64,000 nucleotides of DNA from Drosophila persimilis (GCF_003286085.1 NW_020825294.1:3224001-3288000); one strand, 5' to 3'. Positions 1 through 13,311 are shown, counted from the first letter of the stretch. The notes: generated by a model from the letters alone, not told the origin. A program made the numbers and translations.

Positions 1-62
1 CTTATTTTTCCCTGACAAACTTACATTAATTTCTTATGCTTTTCATTCTTATCGTTTGACAG

Positions 63-242
63 GATGTCCTTTGGCTGGTATCGCGCCGAGGTCATTGGCG
101 CCATGGCCTCGGTATTCATGATTTGGGTCATCACCGGTATACTCGTCTGGCTGGCCGTTGGACGCCTCATTACCGGGGACTTTGATGTGGATGCCAGGAT
201 CATGCTGATCACATCGGGACTGGCCATATTGGTTAATGTCAT
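63..242 (+). CDS. ZnT35C: ZnT35C-like zinc transporter, internal exon with TM3 and TM4 (gene is 5'-partial)
   Basis: This is the first coding exon inside the window of a cation diffusion facilitator (ZnT/SLC30) that moves zinc from cytosol into vesicles. The acceptor AG lies at 61-62 and the donor GTAAGT at 243. The exon enters mid-codon (one base, then ATG TCC TTT GGC), so the ATG at 64 is an internal Met and not the start. It encodes the conserved loop MSFGWYRAEVIGA, then TM3 (about VIGAMASVFMIWVITGIL) and TM4 (about RIMLITSGLAILVNV). TM1, TM2 and the first HxxxD zinc-site motif must lie upstream of base 1. The exon ends in phase 2 and joins 8130 to give ...VNV-I-MGVQ. The family is certain from the sequence. 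The ZnT35C name rests on similarity to the His-rich vesicular ZnT class; ZnT33D is the alternative. Confidence 0.9.
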
Positions 243-3200
243 GTAAGTAAACGGCTACCACCTTTTCGATAGTGCTATATGTAGATCTTTAGATGGCAAA
301 ACAAACTGTCTGGGGCTGTCACTCTGTCTGTCTATCTGTTTGTGCGACTGAAAAGTTTTCCGCTGTTTTCCCCCGGGCAGTTTTCCAATTGCAATTGCCG
401 CAATCAACTTGTCCCGGACAGGGATAAGGAAGGTGGGGTCATGGCAGGGCCAGCAAATGGGTCAACACAGTGCTGCAAAATGTCTCTGCGAAGTGTCTCC
501 CCGTCGATCCTCAAGCCCATTGCCAATGCCCATTCCCATGCCCATTCCCTATCGGCATTCCCCTACGTATCCGCCAGTTGTTGCGGCAACTTTCTCCACA
601 TTTTAGCGACAACTTTTTCCACAAGTTTAGAATTTTTGCCCCCTCCCATGGCCCTTTTTCTTTTTGTGCGATTTTTTCTTCTGCGTCAACAAAAGGCCAA
701 AGCGACGGCAACGACGAAGAGGAGTTTGCTGGTGTTTGCCTTGGCTAGCCCCAAAGGTGGTGTATTCTCCAGACTGGGGACCTCTCCCAGTTGCCGTCTA
801 CCCTTCGGATAATGACTGCTGAAGACTTGGTCGCTGTGGATGCGATTGGATTTAATTTCAATTTGGAAAGCTAAAAAATTAATCGACGGCTGACAAAGTT
901 TTCAACGCTTCTGAAACTGCAGTTTGACCAGGGTACGATTTTACGATCTTTAAAAGGACGAGCGATGAGGGTTTTTATGATCCTTTGATGGGGCTGTAAT
1001 TTATGAGGCGGCTTAAATTTCTAAGAAAAGAGTTTAGTTTCACAGAAGAATTAAGAGTGGGACTTGGAATTTTATTTGTTAACATAATTCTTATATTTAT
1101 ATTGCGATATTTTACATTTCCTATAATTCTGAGAAAAATCTCTTTAGGTTTAGGTTCTTCCCAAAACATTCTTTACTTTTGTAATAATTTAAAAAAACTT
1201 AAAAATACAATTTAAAATGAATTAATTAAGAACTTTAAAAATTTCCGTTCTTAAAATATTGAAAAATTAATTAATTAAAAATTAAAAAATTCATCTTCTT
1301 TTAAGAAATTAAAAAACTAAAAATAAAAACTTAAAAAGATTAATTTAATTAATTAATCAGGCAGAAATGATTATTATTATTTTATTATTATTTTTATAGG
1401 TATATTAAACTTATTGTATGAAAATCGATGAACTATCACATAAAATATCGAGAAATGTCGATTTCAATCGATAAATTATCGAATTTCAAACTAAAAATGT
1501 ATTTAATGAGCATGTAAGAGCATTTTCTCTTCGTTTTCTAATTTCCTAAACGTTTCTGCTTTCTGCTTGTTGTGATTCCGCCGAGTGCAGCACCTGCCAG
1601 CAGTATTCCCCTCTGCCACCACCCTTCCCGTTATCAGCCCCTCTTCCAGCTACCACCTACCACCTTCTCCATCTCCTGCCTCATTCATGCTCATTCATGT
1701 GGCTGTCGAAGCATAGTTTTTGGCGCATAAATCGCAACGTTCAATGCTGAGAGCAGCGCACACACATGTGCATGTGCACATGCTACCCCCCGCCCTATAC
1801 CCACTCCACCTTCACTCCTTCACCTCACCTCACCTCTCTTTACCTCCATCACCCACCATCCACTCTTTCCCCATCTTGTTGTTGTTGTTGTTTCTGGTAC
1901 TAGTTCCGGGGATAGCGCAAAAATTTTCCAGTTGACGTTGGCATTTTCACTGTTTGCCACTTGAATTGTTTGATTACGTGAATTGATTGTGAAAAACGTG
2001 CAGCAGAAGCAACTCTCGTGTTCTCCTTCCTTCCTTCCTGCCTGCTTCTGCTTCTTGGCTTAGATGTTGGCCAGAAGAAGAAGTGGTCTTCATGGGGGGG
2101 AAAACACGGTGGTCTTAGCTAAGGCCATCCTAAAGATGCTGCCATAAAAATAGAAGTAAAGTCAAGTCTGGGCTTCCTTACCGATGCTCCTCGAATGGTT
2201 GCCATCTTGCTTTCATTCTGTGTTCGAACAACGGTATTAAATGGCCACCTTTTACCCGTTATGTGCGTTTTGGGCGGCAACTGGCGATCATGTCCGTAGT
2301 CCGTAGTCGGTAGTCGGTGGCAAGTTTTGCGAAAACTATTTCCTACCATTGAAGGCTTTTTACTTAGTTTCATTTAGTTGTAGAGGCTACTCCACGTCTG
2401 GTTCTATTTTCCCCCGAGTTTTTAGTTCAATTAGCACAATGCCGAAAATGGCAGGCAAACACACTCACACATACACGTACAACGGAATTTTCCCCCCGCT
2501 TTTCTTTGTGCCTTCGGTTGTTGTTGTTGGGTTAACTTTTGAGTGGCGGCAACGACGCGTCGTCCGACGGCTTCACATCGTTAAAACGCCCATTAGGACC
2601 GCCAAAAGCAGGACCAAAAGGAGCAAGAGGAGCACGAGTACCAGCAGAAAATGGAGAAACAAAAAACGGCAGAGAGAAGAAATGAACGGAGAAAATACAG
2701 TGAAAGTTCGACCAGGGGACAGGACTAACTAGAGAGACAGCTCCAAATTGAAAGATCAATGAAATATTGTATGGTTTTAGGAGTTTAAATCGTTATAGGA
2801 ACTGTAGGGATCCCTCTTAGAGAGATGATCTTGTGAGAAATCTCTATAGTAAGTCGATTTAAAAGATATTTTGGGATATAATGCATAAATCTTGTTCTTA
2901 TGCATGAAACACTCTCAAGGAAGTGGCAAAAGCTGACTTTGTAGACGATGATTCCCCAGGATTCTGCATGTGCGCGTCGTGCAGCAGCGCTCCTCGTTCG
3001 CTTGGACCTCCTAGATGACCTTTGAAAAGGGTTTCTTCACTGTACCACCCACAAACACTACGACACTCATGTAGCGTGACCTTAAGCGGCAAGTGGGACA
3101 TTAGCGAGAGCAAAAGTCAGTGAAATATGAGATGTTTTTTTGTGAGCAACTGGAAGAGGGGTCTGTTGGTGGTTCTTTAAGCAGGGAGAACGAAGGCAGG

Positions 3201-6200
3201 CGGTGCTTAGTGAGGGGAGGAAGGCCGGCAGGCGGTGCTTAGTGAGGGGAAGAAGGCAGGCAGGCGGTGCTTAGTGAAGGGAAGAGTAAGGGTAAAGAGG
3301 TGCTAAAGCAATTACAACCAGAGTGTGCCCCAGGAAGGTGCTGCTGGCAATGGGAATGGGCCAGAGAATGGGAGAATGGCAGGTTAGGTTTTTGGACGGA
3401 TGAATGCTTTGCTCCGAATTTTTCGGTAAAGTAATCAAATACATTTTTGGTCCAAAGGTTTTGTTCTTGTGTTGGAATCTAAAAATAGCATTGCGAACCG
3501 GGGGGGGGCTAAAAAATGTTGGACCGAAAAACAGTCAAACAATGTGAAAAACTTAGGGGCAATGTACACCCAAAGAAAAAATATTTTAATATTTTAATGT
3601 ATACCAATAGTTTTTCCACAAGAGTTAAAACTGTACAAAGAAAGGTTTTTATAAAAAAAAAAATATTTTCCGATTTTGATTAAATACTTTTCTAAAATTT
3701 CTAAATTCTAAATTAAATATATTTATTATTATTATATATTTTTATTTTATTTTTATTTATTTATTATATTATATTTATTTCAAAATTTTTTATTTTGTTT
3801 ATTAAATTTTGGGCGTATTAATATGATATTTGAATATATTTATGTTTACAGCAAAGATAAATATTACTAAAAAATGTTTGCATTTAAAAATCGAATATTT
3901 AATTTAAATATGGGTGTGTTTCTTTTTACTATGTAATTTTTGTCCGGATGTAGCGTAGAATTTGTTTTTCAGCGTACAATTTAAGTCTATTTTCAATCGA
4001 TTATTAAAATAGCATCCATAATTGAAAGCGTTTAAAAGCAATCCCAAAATGTAATCGAAATTAGATTTAGTTTTAAAAGTCGCCTTATTTCAAGAGACTT
4101 TACTGAATCTAGAGTAGGATGCTTAAGGGATACCAAAAATGTATTTTCCGTATTCTCTTTAAAGATTCCCCATTATGTGCCTTCACTACTCATAAATGCT
4201 ATGCCATTTATTGTATATGCTTAGCTTAGTGTATTTACTATGTGAATATTGAGCCTCTACTCCACTCCACTCCACACTCCACAATCCACACTCCATTCTC
4301 CACTTTCCTGTCCAGCCAGCCAGTCAGCCACTTGAGACCAAGGCTGGCCAAAAGCTTGTTAGCCTGACAACTCAATTTCATTTTCAATTTCTTAAGACCT
4401 CGCTGTGATGGTCTCCCAGGCTGCTTGGCTCTCTCTCGAAAGAGAAGCTACCAGGCCAAATGTGGCCATAATTTGTCAAACCCGCAAGAAAAAAAACTAC
4501 AACAAAATGGTGGAAAAAACAAGAAAGAAGAAATATAAACGATGATGAAGATGGGGAAGACGCGAGGCAACGCGTTGATGGGCCACTAAATAAATTGTAC
4601 ACAGCACCAGAGCTCCAAGAGCCAGATCCAGCTTTTAGCTTCAGCTCCGATGCTCCGATGCTCCGATGCTCCGAGTCTCCATCTCCAGTTGCAGGCTCGC
4701 CCTGGCTCCGTGGTCAGTGGTGGTGCTCCTCCTGTGATGCGAGGGATTCAATGCGAAGCACATACGCTTTTTGACTTTGAACATCCGATTGCCGAGGCAT
4801 TACCGGGGCCACTTCTCTCTCTCTCTCTCTTGCTCCCTCTCTCTATCTTTCTGTGCCCCTGCCAGCGTGTGTGTGTGTGTCCTGGAGCGCAAAAAATGCC
4901 AATGCGAGCGACATGCCCCCAACATCAGGGTCCCGTCCGCCACCCCACCCCAGCCATTGGAGGGCTTGCCCCCAGCCAGTGCTAACCCATGGCATTGTTG
5001 TTCCAACTGTGTCGCTGTAATTTGTAGCGCGCAATGAAGCATTTCCCTTGATTTTGCGGCATCTTTACTCGCCTCGTTAGTGGCCAACAAACGACAGCAG
5101 CCATGACAACACCAGCCATGACCCACGGACGGGACGGGCTCCATTGCTGGCTTGCTGGCTGCCTGGCTGCCTGGCTCACTGGCTGGCAACGTGGCGTATA
5201 CGCCATGTCCTGATTTAATTGACAGGAACATAAATATTAGCGCATATCTTGACTCAACTCGCCTTGGCTTTCCTTTCCTTGGGCTTCTGTGTGTTGGTCT
5301 CTGGTCTGGTCTGGTCTGGTCTGGTCTCGGTTGGGATCGTATGTGACTGTTGCCGGGATTTGCCGCCCGGCTCCAGGATGTCTCGGGGCATGTCGGGAAT
5401 GTGCACAGAGCTCTGGGTTCTGGCTCTAGCCCCCAGTCCTGGGTGTCACCCGGATGAGCAGCTCGTTAAGCTGTCGAGGACGAGCAGCAGAACCAGGAGA
5501 ACCAGAACCAAGACCAAGACACAGGGATAACGACAAGGGGACACGTTTATTGCGCTCATCTTAACGCGCATTTTACAACCGGGTGTTGTTATTTATTTTG
5601 TTCGTGGTCTGTCTAAGACAGCGCCTCCTCTCCCTCCCCCCTCCCCAACATACGGGTGAGTAAAGGGCTGAAAACTTCTCAAAAACTTTTTTTGAAATTA
5701 ACTGCAAGAAAGAAGAATCCAAGAGGAGGTCTAAGTGGAAGAAATCGTTAGGACTCTTTAGACAAATTGCTTATGAGAGAGAGAGAGAGGGAGACTTACC
5801 ATGGAGAATGGATTGCCCTTTATTCAGGAATTATGGGTGGCACTTGAATTGCAATTTGAATCGTAAAAGAATACATATTACTTTATTTCCTCGGTAAGGA
5901 TTTCTTTAGTAAACCTAAAATTCCACAGATTGAGATTCTTATGAGGGTACCGATTCAATTAAAACCTTTTTGTCCCTTCCACTTCCACTTTTTGCATTCC
6001 ATTTCCTGTTAAATTTAATTTTGCAGTTCCAAATGTTTTCATTTGTCTACGCCGAAGTTCGCTCTCATTTGGGGTCGTACATCAACCCAGTTTTCGTAGC
6101 CCCCTCCATCCAACCTAATGAACTTTTACGAGTACGAGTATGGGCCCTCCCGCGCTACGTGATATCTTTTTAAGAGCATCAAATTGTCTTTGAGTCAACA

Positions 6201-8129
6201 ATTGACGTTACGTCAATTAGCCGCAAATCGACATCGTCGTCGCAGGGTTTGAATGGGATTTTCGGGTGGAGGGGGGAGGGGAGGGGTTGGTTGGAGTTCG
6301 GTCTGCGGTTTGTTTGCCGCCTCCCGCCCATCCCAGCCCATTCCATACTCCGATTCTCTCACAGAGTCGTCTGCTGCTGCTGCTGCTGCTCCGTGACTGT
6401 TCACTTTGTGCTTTGTGTTTGGACCTGCCAATGGGCTTGTGCGTAATTTATGCGAGTTTATTTATTGATGCCCCGGCACAGTGCATTGTTTTCCCCGAAA
6501 AAGCCGGCTAAGTGCAGCCGGCGGACAAGAGTGGAGCCATATAGCCATAGCCATAGCCATAGCCAGAAATCGGCTCTGTCCGCTGTCCGCAGCGTCCGTT
6601 TTGGTATGTCGGTTGGCCCGACCATGGCCTTTTTCCTCCCAAATAGAAAACCCATAAATCTTCAATGTCGGAGCATTTAAAATGAATAAAAAGTCAATGT
6701 GCCGAGCTATTAACTGCCTGATGCATGCCGTGTGAGGACGGACGAACAAGGGAGGATACTGGGGGGGGGGACGTACTGGACGGGCTTGATGGGAGTACAG
6801 TGGAGACCAGTCAACCGGTTGCCATTTTCGACAATACATTTGTATTTGCATGCGGCAATGCATCCGGCCGTACTCTGGAACTGGAGCAGCACCAGACCCC
6901 ACCAGAATGGGCCTCGATTTTCGGCACGGTCACCCGGCGGAGGATGGAGGGGCGGACGCCGACTCGCACACACCTTCCGGTACACAGAACAGCAAAACAT
7001 TGAAAACTGAACCTATAATGGGGAACGGGACAAGGTTCTAGGGAGTAGTCAGAGAAGGTGGTTCCCGGGACTGGCCGAAGGAGAGAGTTGTGTGGGGGGT
7101 TACAGTGTGATGGAGTCGTTTATTTTTGAAAAGAAAAATGTAATTGATTTATGGATATTGCTCGTAAATTTAGTTAAAGTTTAAGTGGTTGAAAAATATC
7201 TGAACATATATTTTATAGAGAGCAAAGTGTGCAAATATCAGTTCTTATTGGGTTTATTCTATTGTCTATTTTTAAAAATAAATTTATGGTATTTTTTGCT
7301 AGACAAATTTAAAAGTTTTCAGTAAAATGTTTACAATTTATTACTACATAAATGTAAATATATTATTTGAATTTTTTACATTATTAGATCGTAATATAAA
7401 ACACTAGTTTATTATCTAGAAAATACAACTGAAAATTTAAAATTAACTCTACTGAAAATTCCCACATTTACAACTTAAATACCTTTTCACACATTTTTCT
7501 ATACAAAAACAATTCCAATGCAATAACTGAACAAAAGCACTGCCGGCTACGAGGAATTTCCCTGCCCTAAATAGGAAACATCCTTTGGTTATTGACTCTG
7601 CATTCGTGGCACAATTCACAATTTCTTTAAATATTTCTTGCAATCAGAAATTTACAAAATGTTTATTTTACACTTGAATTTGGAGATTAGTTGCTTAAAA
7701 TGTTTCATAAACTAGTGCCTTATACTACTTTCTGTTTAAATTCTGCAACTCTTTTAAATGTGAAACTTTTTCCCTCCACTTTGGCCCCACAGTGCGTGAC
7801 CTGTGTGTTTGCCCGATTGTGGTAGTGTTGTTGGTGCATTAAAATTCTGAAATAAAATACGAAACAATGCAATAGCGTTGCCCGCATACCCGTCCCGTCC
7901 GCCACACCATTTTGTGCCACCAAACGAACAAACACAAAACGAAAAAAAGGGAGGAAGAATCCCACTTTTTGGGATGCGTTTTTGTTTTCGTACTGTGGCC
8001 TGGCTAACGTGGCCCAGACAGTGGATGCGCAGAGGCGGTGAGGCGGTGAGGGCACGCCACATAGCTCTTGCTACATTTTCAAGTATATTAAATATTTTTG
8101 ATAACGTTTTCAATTTCTTTGCCGTCTAG
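243..8129 (+). other. Large intron (7.9 kb) of the zinc transporter gene
   Basis: The intron is bounded by GTAAGT at 243 and CTAG at 8126-8129. I see no coding exon in it: the open frames present are short, compositionally biased and lack splice context. It holds AT-rich stretches (about 1190-1410 and 3570-3900), a 32-bp minisatellite (3188-3286), CT and GT tracts near 4815-4880, a GGTCT pentamer run near 5299-5327 and an AGCCAT hexamer run near 6538-6564. A group of TCGAT/ATCGA sites at 1425-1495 resembles the CGAT-rich array at 20.3-21.0 kb. An intron of this size in a short gene may carry enhancers, but no specific site can be named. Confidence 0.8.
3188..3286. repeat. 32-bp minisatellite, three copies
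   Basis: The core GGCGGTGCTTAGTGA recurs at 3199, 3231 and 3263, an exact 32-bp period, flanked by GAAGGCAGG and GGGGA blocks. The copies differ by only a few bases, so the array is recent or homogenised. It lies in the zinc-transporter intron. Confidence 0.85.
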
Positions 8130-8664
8130 AATGGGCGTACAGCTGCAGCATGGGCACTCGCATGGCTTGGGCGGCGGTCAGGGCCATAGCCATGGCGGCA
8201 AATCCAAGAAGACGAAGAAGTCAAACACAACGGCCCGGTTGCCGTCCCATGCTCATGCCACATCCACGCCGTGCGCTGCATCGCCCACAGAGCGGATTGA
8301 GGGCGGCGTGGCCTTTGCCCCCGAGGATGCTGAGTTGCCGGGCAGCGGACTGCCGACCTACTCCTATCAGAATGCCAAGTTGGTGGACCCGACGCTGGAT
8401 TTGGAAATTGCGGCCGTGCTGGCCGAGACGGCGCCGGGTGCCCATCATCATGGCGGGTCGACGGGTCGGGAGGCCGTCAACATGAATGTCCGGGCGGCCC
8501 TGATCCATGTGATTGGCGATGTCATCCAGAGTGTTGGTGTGTTTGTTGCTGCTCTCGTGATCTACTTTTGGCCAGAGTACTCCATCGTTGATCCCATTTG
8601 CACATTTGTGTTCTCCATCATTGTGCTCTTCACCACGTTCACGATCATGAAGGATGCCCTCCTG
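8130..8664 (+). CDS. ZnT35C: ZnT35C-like zinc transporter, exon with His-rich loop, TM5 and TM6
   Basis: The acceptor AG lies at 8128-8129 and the donor GTAAGT at 8665; the exon ends in phase 0. It begins with the end of TM4 (MGVQL) and the cytosolic histidine-rich loop HGHSHGLGGGQGHSHGG, the presumed zinc sensor/donor between TM4 and TM5 in ZnT2/3/4/8-type carriers. A low-complexity stretch with more histidines (HAHA, AHHHG) follows. TM5 carries the second zinc-site motif H-x3-D (LIHVIGDVIQS), and TM6 is about YSIVDPICTFVFSIIVLFTT. The loop of about 110 residues between the His motif and TM5 is long for the family and is probably disordered. Confidence 0.92.
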
Positions 8665-9131
8665 GTAAGTGAGACAGACAGGGCGATTAGTAAACTCTCG
8701 CTTAAACCATTACAAAATTAATCCTTAAAATGTAGCTTAAAATCATTTAAACAGTTTAAACTTTGAATCTCATTTAAATACAATTTTAAATGCTCTTTTC
8801 ACACACACCATATTGGAAATGGCGAAAATACGTTTTCGTGACTTGAATCATCCATCAAAAAACAACAGAAACAAGTACATTCAAACATGAATTCAATAAT
8901 AATATCATTTAAAATTTCACTCGTTCATTGAATGAATTGACTACCCATAATTGAATCCAATAATTTGATAGATATTGTTATTTGAATCAGTTTTAAAACG
9001 TTGAATAGGAACAATTATCAAGGATTTAAGTTCATTTAACAACAACCAACAAAAAGCGAATGTTAAATGGCTGGGCAAAAGCATATAAGTAATCGTATAT
9101 ATTCGTTGCTTTCCTTTTTTTTTTTTGGCAG

Positions 9132-9279
9132 GTACTGATGGAGGGTACACCCAACTATATGCATTATACCGAAGTACTGCAGATTTTCCAAGGCATCGAG
9201 GGCGTTGAGCGGGTCCACAATTTGCGCATCTGGGCGCTGAGCATTAATAAAGTGGCGCTATCTGCGCATTTGGCCATTG
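9132..9279 (+). CDS. ZnT35C: ZnT35C-like zinc transporter, C-terminal domain exon 1
   Basis: The acceptor follows a poly-T tract (TTTTTTTTGGCAG, AG at 9130-9131) and the donor is GTGAGT at 9280. In frame with the previous exon (phase 0 in, phase 1 out) it reads VLMEGTPNYMHYTEVLQIF, the start of the cytosolic C-terminal dimerisation domain. The ferredoxin-like strand VERVHNLRIWALSINKVALSAHLAI follows. The L-M-E-G-T-P motif right after TM6 is a signature of vesicular ZnT proteins. Confidence 0.92.
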
Positions 9280-9735
9280 GTGAGTAGCAGCCCCAGGGTG
9301 TTCGTCCTTCCGTGTGTGTGTGTGTGTGGGAGCCCATGTCCATGCCTCGAAACAGGCCAAAAAGCTTGCTGATACATGTGTTTGTCCATGGCCCCCGTCG
9401 ACCCACAACCAAGCGCGCTTTGGGTATGGTAATTATCCCAATGGATTTGTTGTTGTTTTAAGCTGCTTTTCCTCCACTCCACTCCAGTCCAATGCTGGTG
9501 GCAGTCCTTCCTGCTGCTGCGGCTGCCTGGTACTGCTCCCTGTCCATGGGCAGTCAGTGCGCAATTAGCTTAATTATTTTTGAAATGGCTTTTTAAGCGT
9601 GGACAATTTCGAAAGAGAGAAACTGAACAGAGGGGTTCTGCACTCCTCCCTCCTCCCTTCTCCTTCCATTAATGTTATCATCTACGCTGATACCGCTTAA
9701 TCGTTTCCTTCTTCTTCCCGCACACACACAAACAG

Positions 9736-9881
9736 CTTCTAATGCCAATCCAAAGCAGATACTGGATGCAGCCACTTCGGCGGTGCACTTGCGCTACAAC
9801 TTCTTTGAGACGACCATACAAATTGAGGATTATACGGCCCAGATGGAGAGCTGCATGCAGTGCAATGTCCCACAAAAGTAG
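9736..9881 (+). CDS. ZnT35C: ZnT35C-like zinc transporter, terminal exon
   Basis: The acceptor lies at 9734-9735 after CACACACACAAACAG, and the phase-1 join to 9279 gives A-S-N-A-N-P-K. The exon encodes the last strand of the C-terminal domain, including HLRYNFFETTIQIEDY, and ends CMQCNVPQK then TAG at 9879-9881. The closing Cys-x2-Cys (C-M-Q-C) matches the cysteine pair found near the C terminus of mammalian vesicular ZnTs, which helps bind zinc. In flies ZnT35C loads zinc storage granules of the Malpighian tubule; that role is known for the named gene and is only inferred here. Confidence 0.92.
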
Positions 9882-11553
9882 AGGATCCCAACAAAATCCA
9901 AACAACTGAAATATATAATGTTGAATATATATATTAAATGTATTTGTTAAGACACACACACACTTACCCATCCATATATATTATATGTAATGAGTGTCTG
10001 GCTGGAGACTAGAACACAAATCCACTATAAACTATAAACGAAATTACATGTTTGTGTCTGCTTTTGCTTTACATATTACCCATCATCAGTAGCAGTTCAT
10101 CAAAAGCTGGTTTACAGTGGGGCTGGTCGTTGGGTGTTGATGAATCTCGTGCATAATGTGGAACAGGGGACATTTTTCAGCCTTGCGTTGGGTGCCATCT
10201 GGGCGTGGGTTTATCTAGAATAATACTTAGGTGATTTAAACATAAATGTAACCCATTAACCATCTCCTGGTATTGTCATCAAAGTGATTGTGTGTAGCCC
10301 CACTCGTAGAGGATTCTAATCAACTCGATCTCAATTCATTTAACTCGCTAAAACCCCTCTAACGCTAAAACCATTTGTATGTACAATTTTTTAATCGAAT
10401 TTCCCCATACACTGGGCCAATCTCTACGGCGTTTTTTGTTCACAACAATTTTTCATCGCTCCCCATGGTGCATTGGCCGGAAGAGTTTTTCATGTATGTA
10501 TTTTCCATCAAATTCGATGCATGAGCGATATGCAAACACGCATAAAAGTTATTAAGCTGCCGTTCGGTGCTCGTCGTTGCCCGCAACCCGCCCGCCACCA
10601 TCCGCCACCGGCATTGCACACAAAAATGGCCACCGAACCCAGAACTAATGCCAATTTATAGGGGACTGCCCTGAGGCAGCCACATCCTCATACTCCCCCA
10701 AAAAATCTATCCATCGGCTTATCTGAGCCCACCTCCTGCCCAAACCACCTGGCTCCATTCCACTTCACTCCACTGCTGGCGCTCCCATTATGCATAATTT
10801 GACATGTGGCCATTGCGTAAGCGAGGACCACGCTTTGCGTGTGGACTGAAACGGGGCGACGCTTTCAAATTATGTCTAAATTGTTGACCGACAAACTGGC
10901 CGGCATTTCTATCTCTAGGCGGCATATGATTCCCACGTGGGAGGCTCTCCTACTCCTCCTGGTGGTGGGTGGTGGGTAGTGACGCCTAATCGCCGCCAAT
11001 TTGTTGACAGATTTGCATGCTCCAAGCGAACAAAGACGACGCGGCTGCCACCTTGAACAAATGCCGCAAATTCTAGCCAAACGAAGAATACGGAGGGGCC
11101 ACGCTAGGTAAGGCCCAAAGTTTTAGTAAAACCCGGCATCCAGAGGTTCCACCCACTCCCAGTACCAACACCCGGCGCAGACGCAGCTCCAAGTGTGCTA
11201 AAAAGAGCAGCAGAAATGAAGAGAGAGAGGGATTTCGTTTAGTTCGGATTCTCACGTTGCGGCTTTTGCTTTGGCGGCCACTTGACCTGCAGTTGGAATT
11301 GAATGCACATGGCTCGGCAGCGCGGCAGCCAGATGGATGCAGACTGGGCGGCCACACATCCTTTAAGTGATTAACATGCAACACCCACAGACACAGGAGG
11401 CACCAAGAGGCTGGCCACAGAGTTCCTGCAAGGCAGCCCCACCTAATGATTGTATGTTCATTTACTTATTGTTTTAAATAGCCCCAATTGGTTTTAAACT
11501 CAAAAATCGAATTGTTTTGCATTTGTAAACAAATAAAATGGCGGTTTTTGGGC
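9882..11553. other. Zinc transporter 3' flank and intergenic region
   Basis: No gene is supported. The first 100 bp after the stop are AT-rich with AATATATAT and ATTAAA sequences that could serve as 3' processing signals, but no canonical AATAAA lies close. The remainder holds ordinary non-coding sequence with only short biased open frames on either strand. Confidence 0.6.
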
Positions 11554-11638
11554 TATCGATATTGTATGTCGTTTTCTGCAAAGCGTTAGGCTATTTTCTC
11601 AAGGCGTTATGGATTTTAGCTAAGATCAGATATCGATA
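11554..11638. promoter_or_regulatory. Two perfect DRE sites (TATCGATA)
   Basis: TATCGATA occurs at 11554-11561 and 11631-11638. This 8-bp palindrome is the DNA replication-related element bound by DREF, and its CGATA half is the BEAF-32 site. Pairs of perfect sites within about 100 bp are typical of Drosophila housekeeping promoters and domain boundaries. The palindrome gives no direction; the candidate exon to the right suggests + strand transcription. Confidence 0.6.
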
Positions 11639-11759
11639 ACACAAAAGCTTTATTAAGCTGAGCTTTATTGATCTATCAGTAAATATATTTTCTATTAAAA
11701 TTATCAGAGCAGATTGCTCGTGCGGGCTATGGTGGTTACATATTATATCATAAGAATAT

Positions 11760-12039
11760 ATGTATACAGTGGCGCCAAAGAACTCCAAGCTACTATCGGT
11801 ATTGCACACTATCGCCGTGAAGGCGGATCAACAAGGCCAGTCTCATCTCGAACGACAAAGTCAGATCGTGCGCGGAAAATAAAAATAAAGGTTTTATTGC
11901 GTAAAGTGATGTTATTTGTAGAACTTTAAGTGAAACAGTGAATAAAACATTGAACTAAAGTGTATCAGAGTCTATAATAGTGTATTAAGTGTGAAAACTA
12001 GAAGAATATGCGGCATGCACAAAATGGCGCCATTTCAAG
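11760..12039 (+). other. Candidate first exon (5' UTR and possible start) of an unrecognised gene
   Basis: About 120 bp right of the second DRE the sequence becomes A/GTG-rich in the manner of fly 5' leaders (repeated GTGAAA, AAGTG). It ends in CAAG|GTTAGTG, a good donor at 12040. An ATG at 12008 would open a frame of ten full codons running to the donor. I cannot find the partner exon in the window; it could lie beyond the right end, making the following region a very long intron, or the exon may be non-coding. The left limit is approximate. Confidence 0.3.
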
Positions 12040-13311
12040 GTTAGTGCAAATATTGTGACAAATTTAATTGAAAATATATCTTGCTAAACTTAAATCTCTG
12101 GAAATTGTTTGTCATCCTCCACATTGTGTGTTCCCCAACCCCTGTTACAGTCCCTCCACTTGAAACACTCTGCATTTTCGCAACAAATTTTCCGCGTGCA
12201 TTTTCCCTAAGCAGTGCGTCTGGGTGGGGGTGTGAGGTGGCCGTGGAGGGCAAAAGTACTGCCAACAAGAGTGGGTCAGGAATGGGGAGGGCCAAAACGA
12301 TGACGTCCAACGTCGTTGCTCATTAAAAACTTTTAGCCAGTTGGAACTTTCTGAGCCGAGAGATAAACAACAAGAAACACAAGAAGCGCAGAAAAGTGTA
12401 AATTATAAAATTCACAAAGTAAACGAAAAGGGCGCGAAAATGCTTGGGAAATATGAGATGAGACCGGAACCGGAGCAACCGGGGAATGAGACTTGCAGAT
12501 TTATTTTTGAAATACGTATACACAGCGGTCATGTGCTTCAAGAAAATACAACTGGAAAATCTCTCCAAGAATTAAGTGAAAAATCACTTTAATTCTGCAC
12601 AGCAGAACACACTGTGTGTGTGTTATGGGGGGTGGTGGGTATACATTTCCGTAGCATTCCCCAGTTGAATGCACCAAACGGGAAACATTGTCCAATGCAT
12701 ATTTTAATCAAGGGAAAATTGTATTGAAAAATATTGTTAAGAATAACAGGCAGTGGCGGCGGGCATTTTTAAATGACCCAAGCCCATACAGAGGCCAACA
12801 TGTGACACACAGCAATGGCGGCGACAATTAAAACTTTTTACTAGCATTCAAATTTTTCAATATAAACCGAACGCTTGTCGGGGCCATATCCAGAATGTCC
12901 GGGCCACGGACTGGGGGGGTGGGGGGAACCGTAAACGACCACTGCCATGAAATACTTGCAATAAGAACAACAGAAAAAACAAGAAAGAGAGAGCTGGGCG
13001 AAATTTAATCGTGGTTTCGACTAGCAGATGCCTGGTAATCAAACAAGGCTAAGTATGGCTATTCGTTTATTAACTTTTAATTATATTTGTATAATTAAAA
13101 TTAAGTTTCAATGCAAAAAAGAGTGACCAGATGTGCAGGGATACCAAAATACGTTCAGATGAACTTTTTTTTTTTGGTATATTACGTGTGACCAAGTTTG
13201 CTGCGGCTTGCAGCGTGGAATATAGAGACTATTGCAACGATTCGAATAAAACTCTCATAATGAGAGAAAAACAGACATTTTTGATGTAATAATCATTGAA
13301 TTAATGCTTTT

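Noticed and set aside
64-244. Short + strand gene starting at the ATG at 64
   Set aside because: It is an internal exon of the zinc transporter: an acceptor precedes it, a donor ends it, and the Met is the conserved Met of the TM2-TM3 loop.
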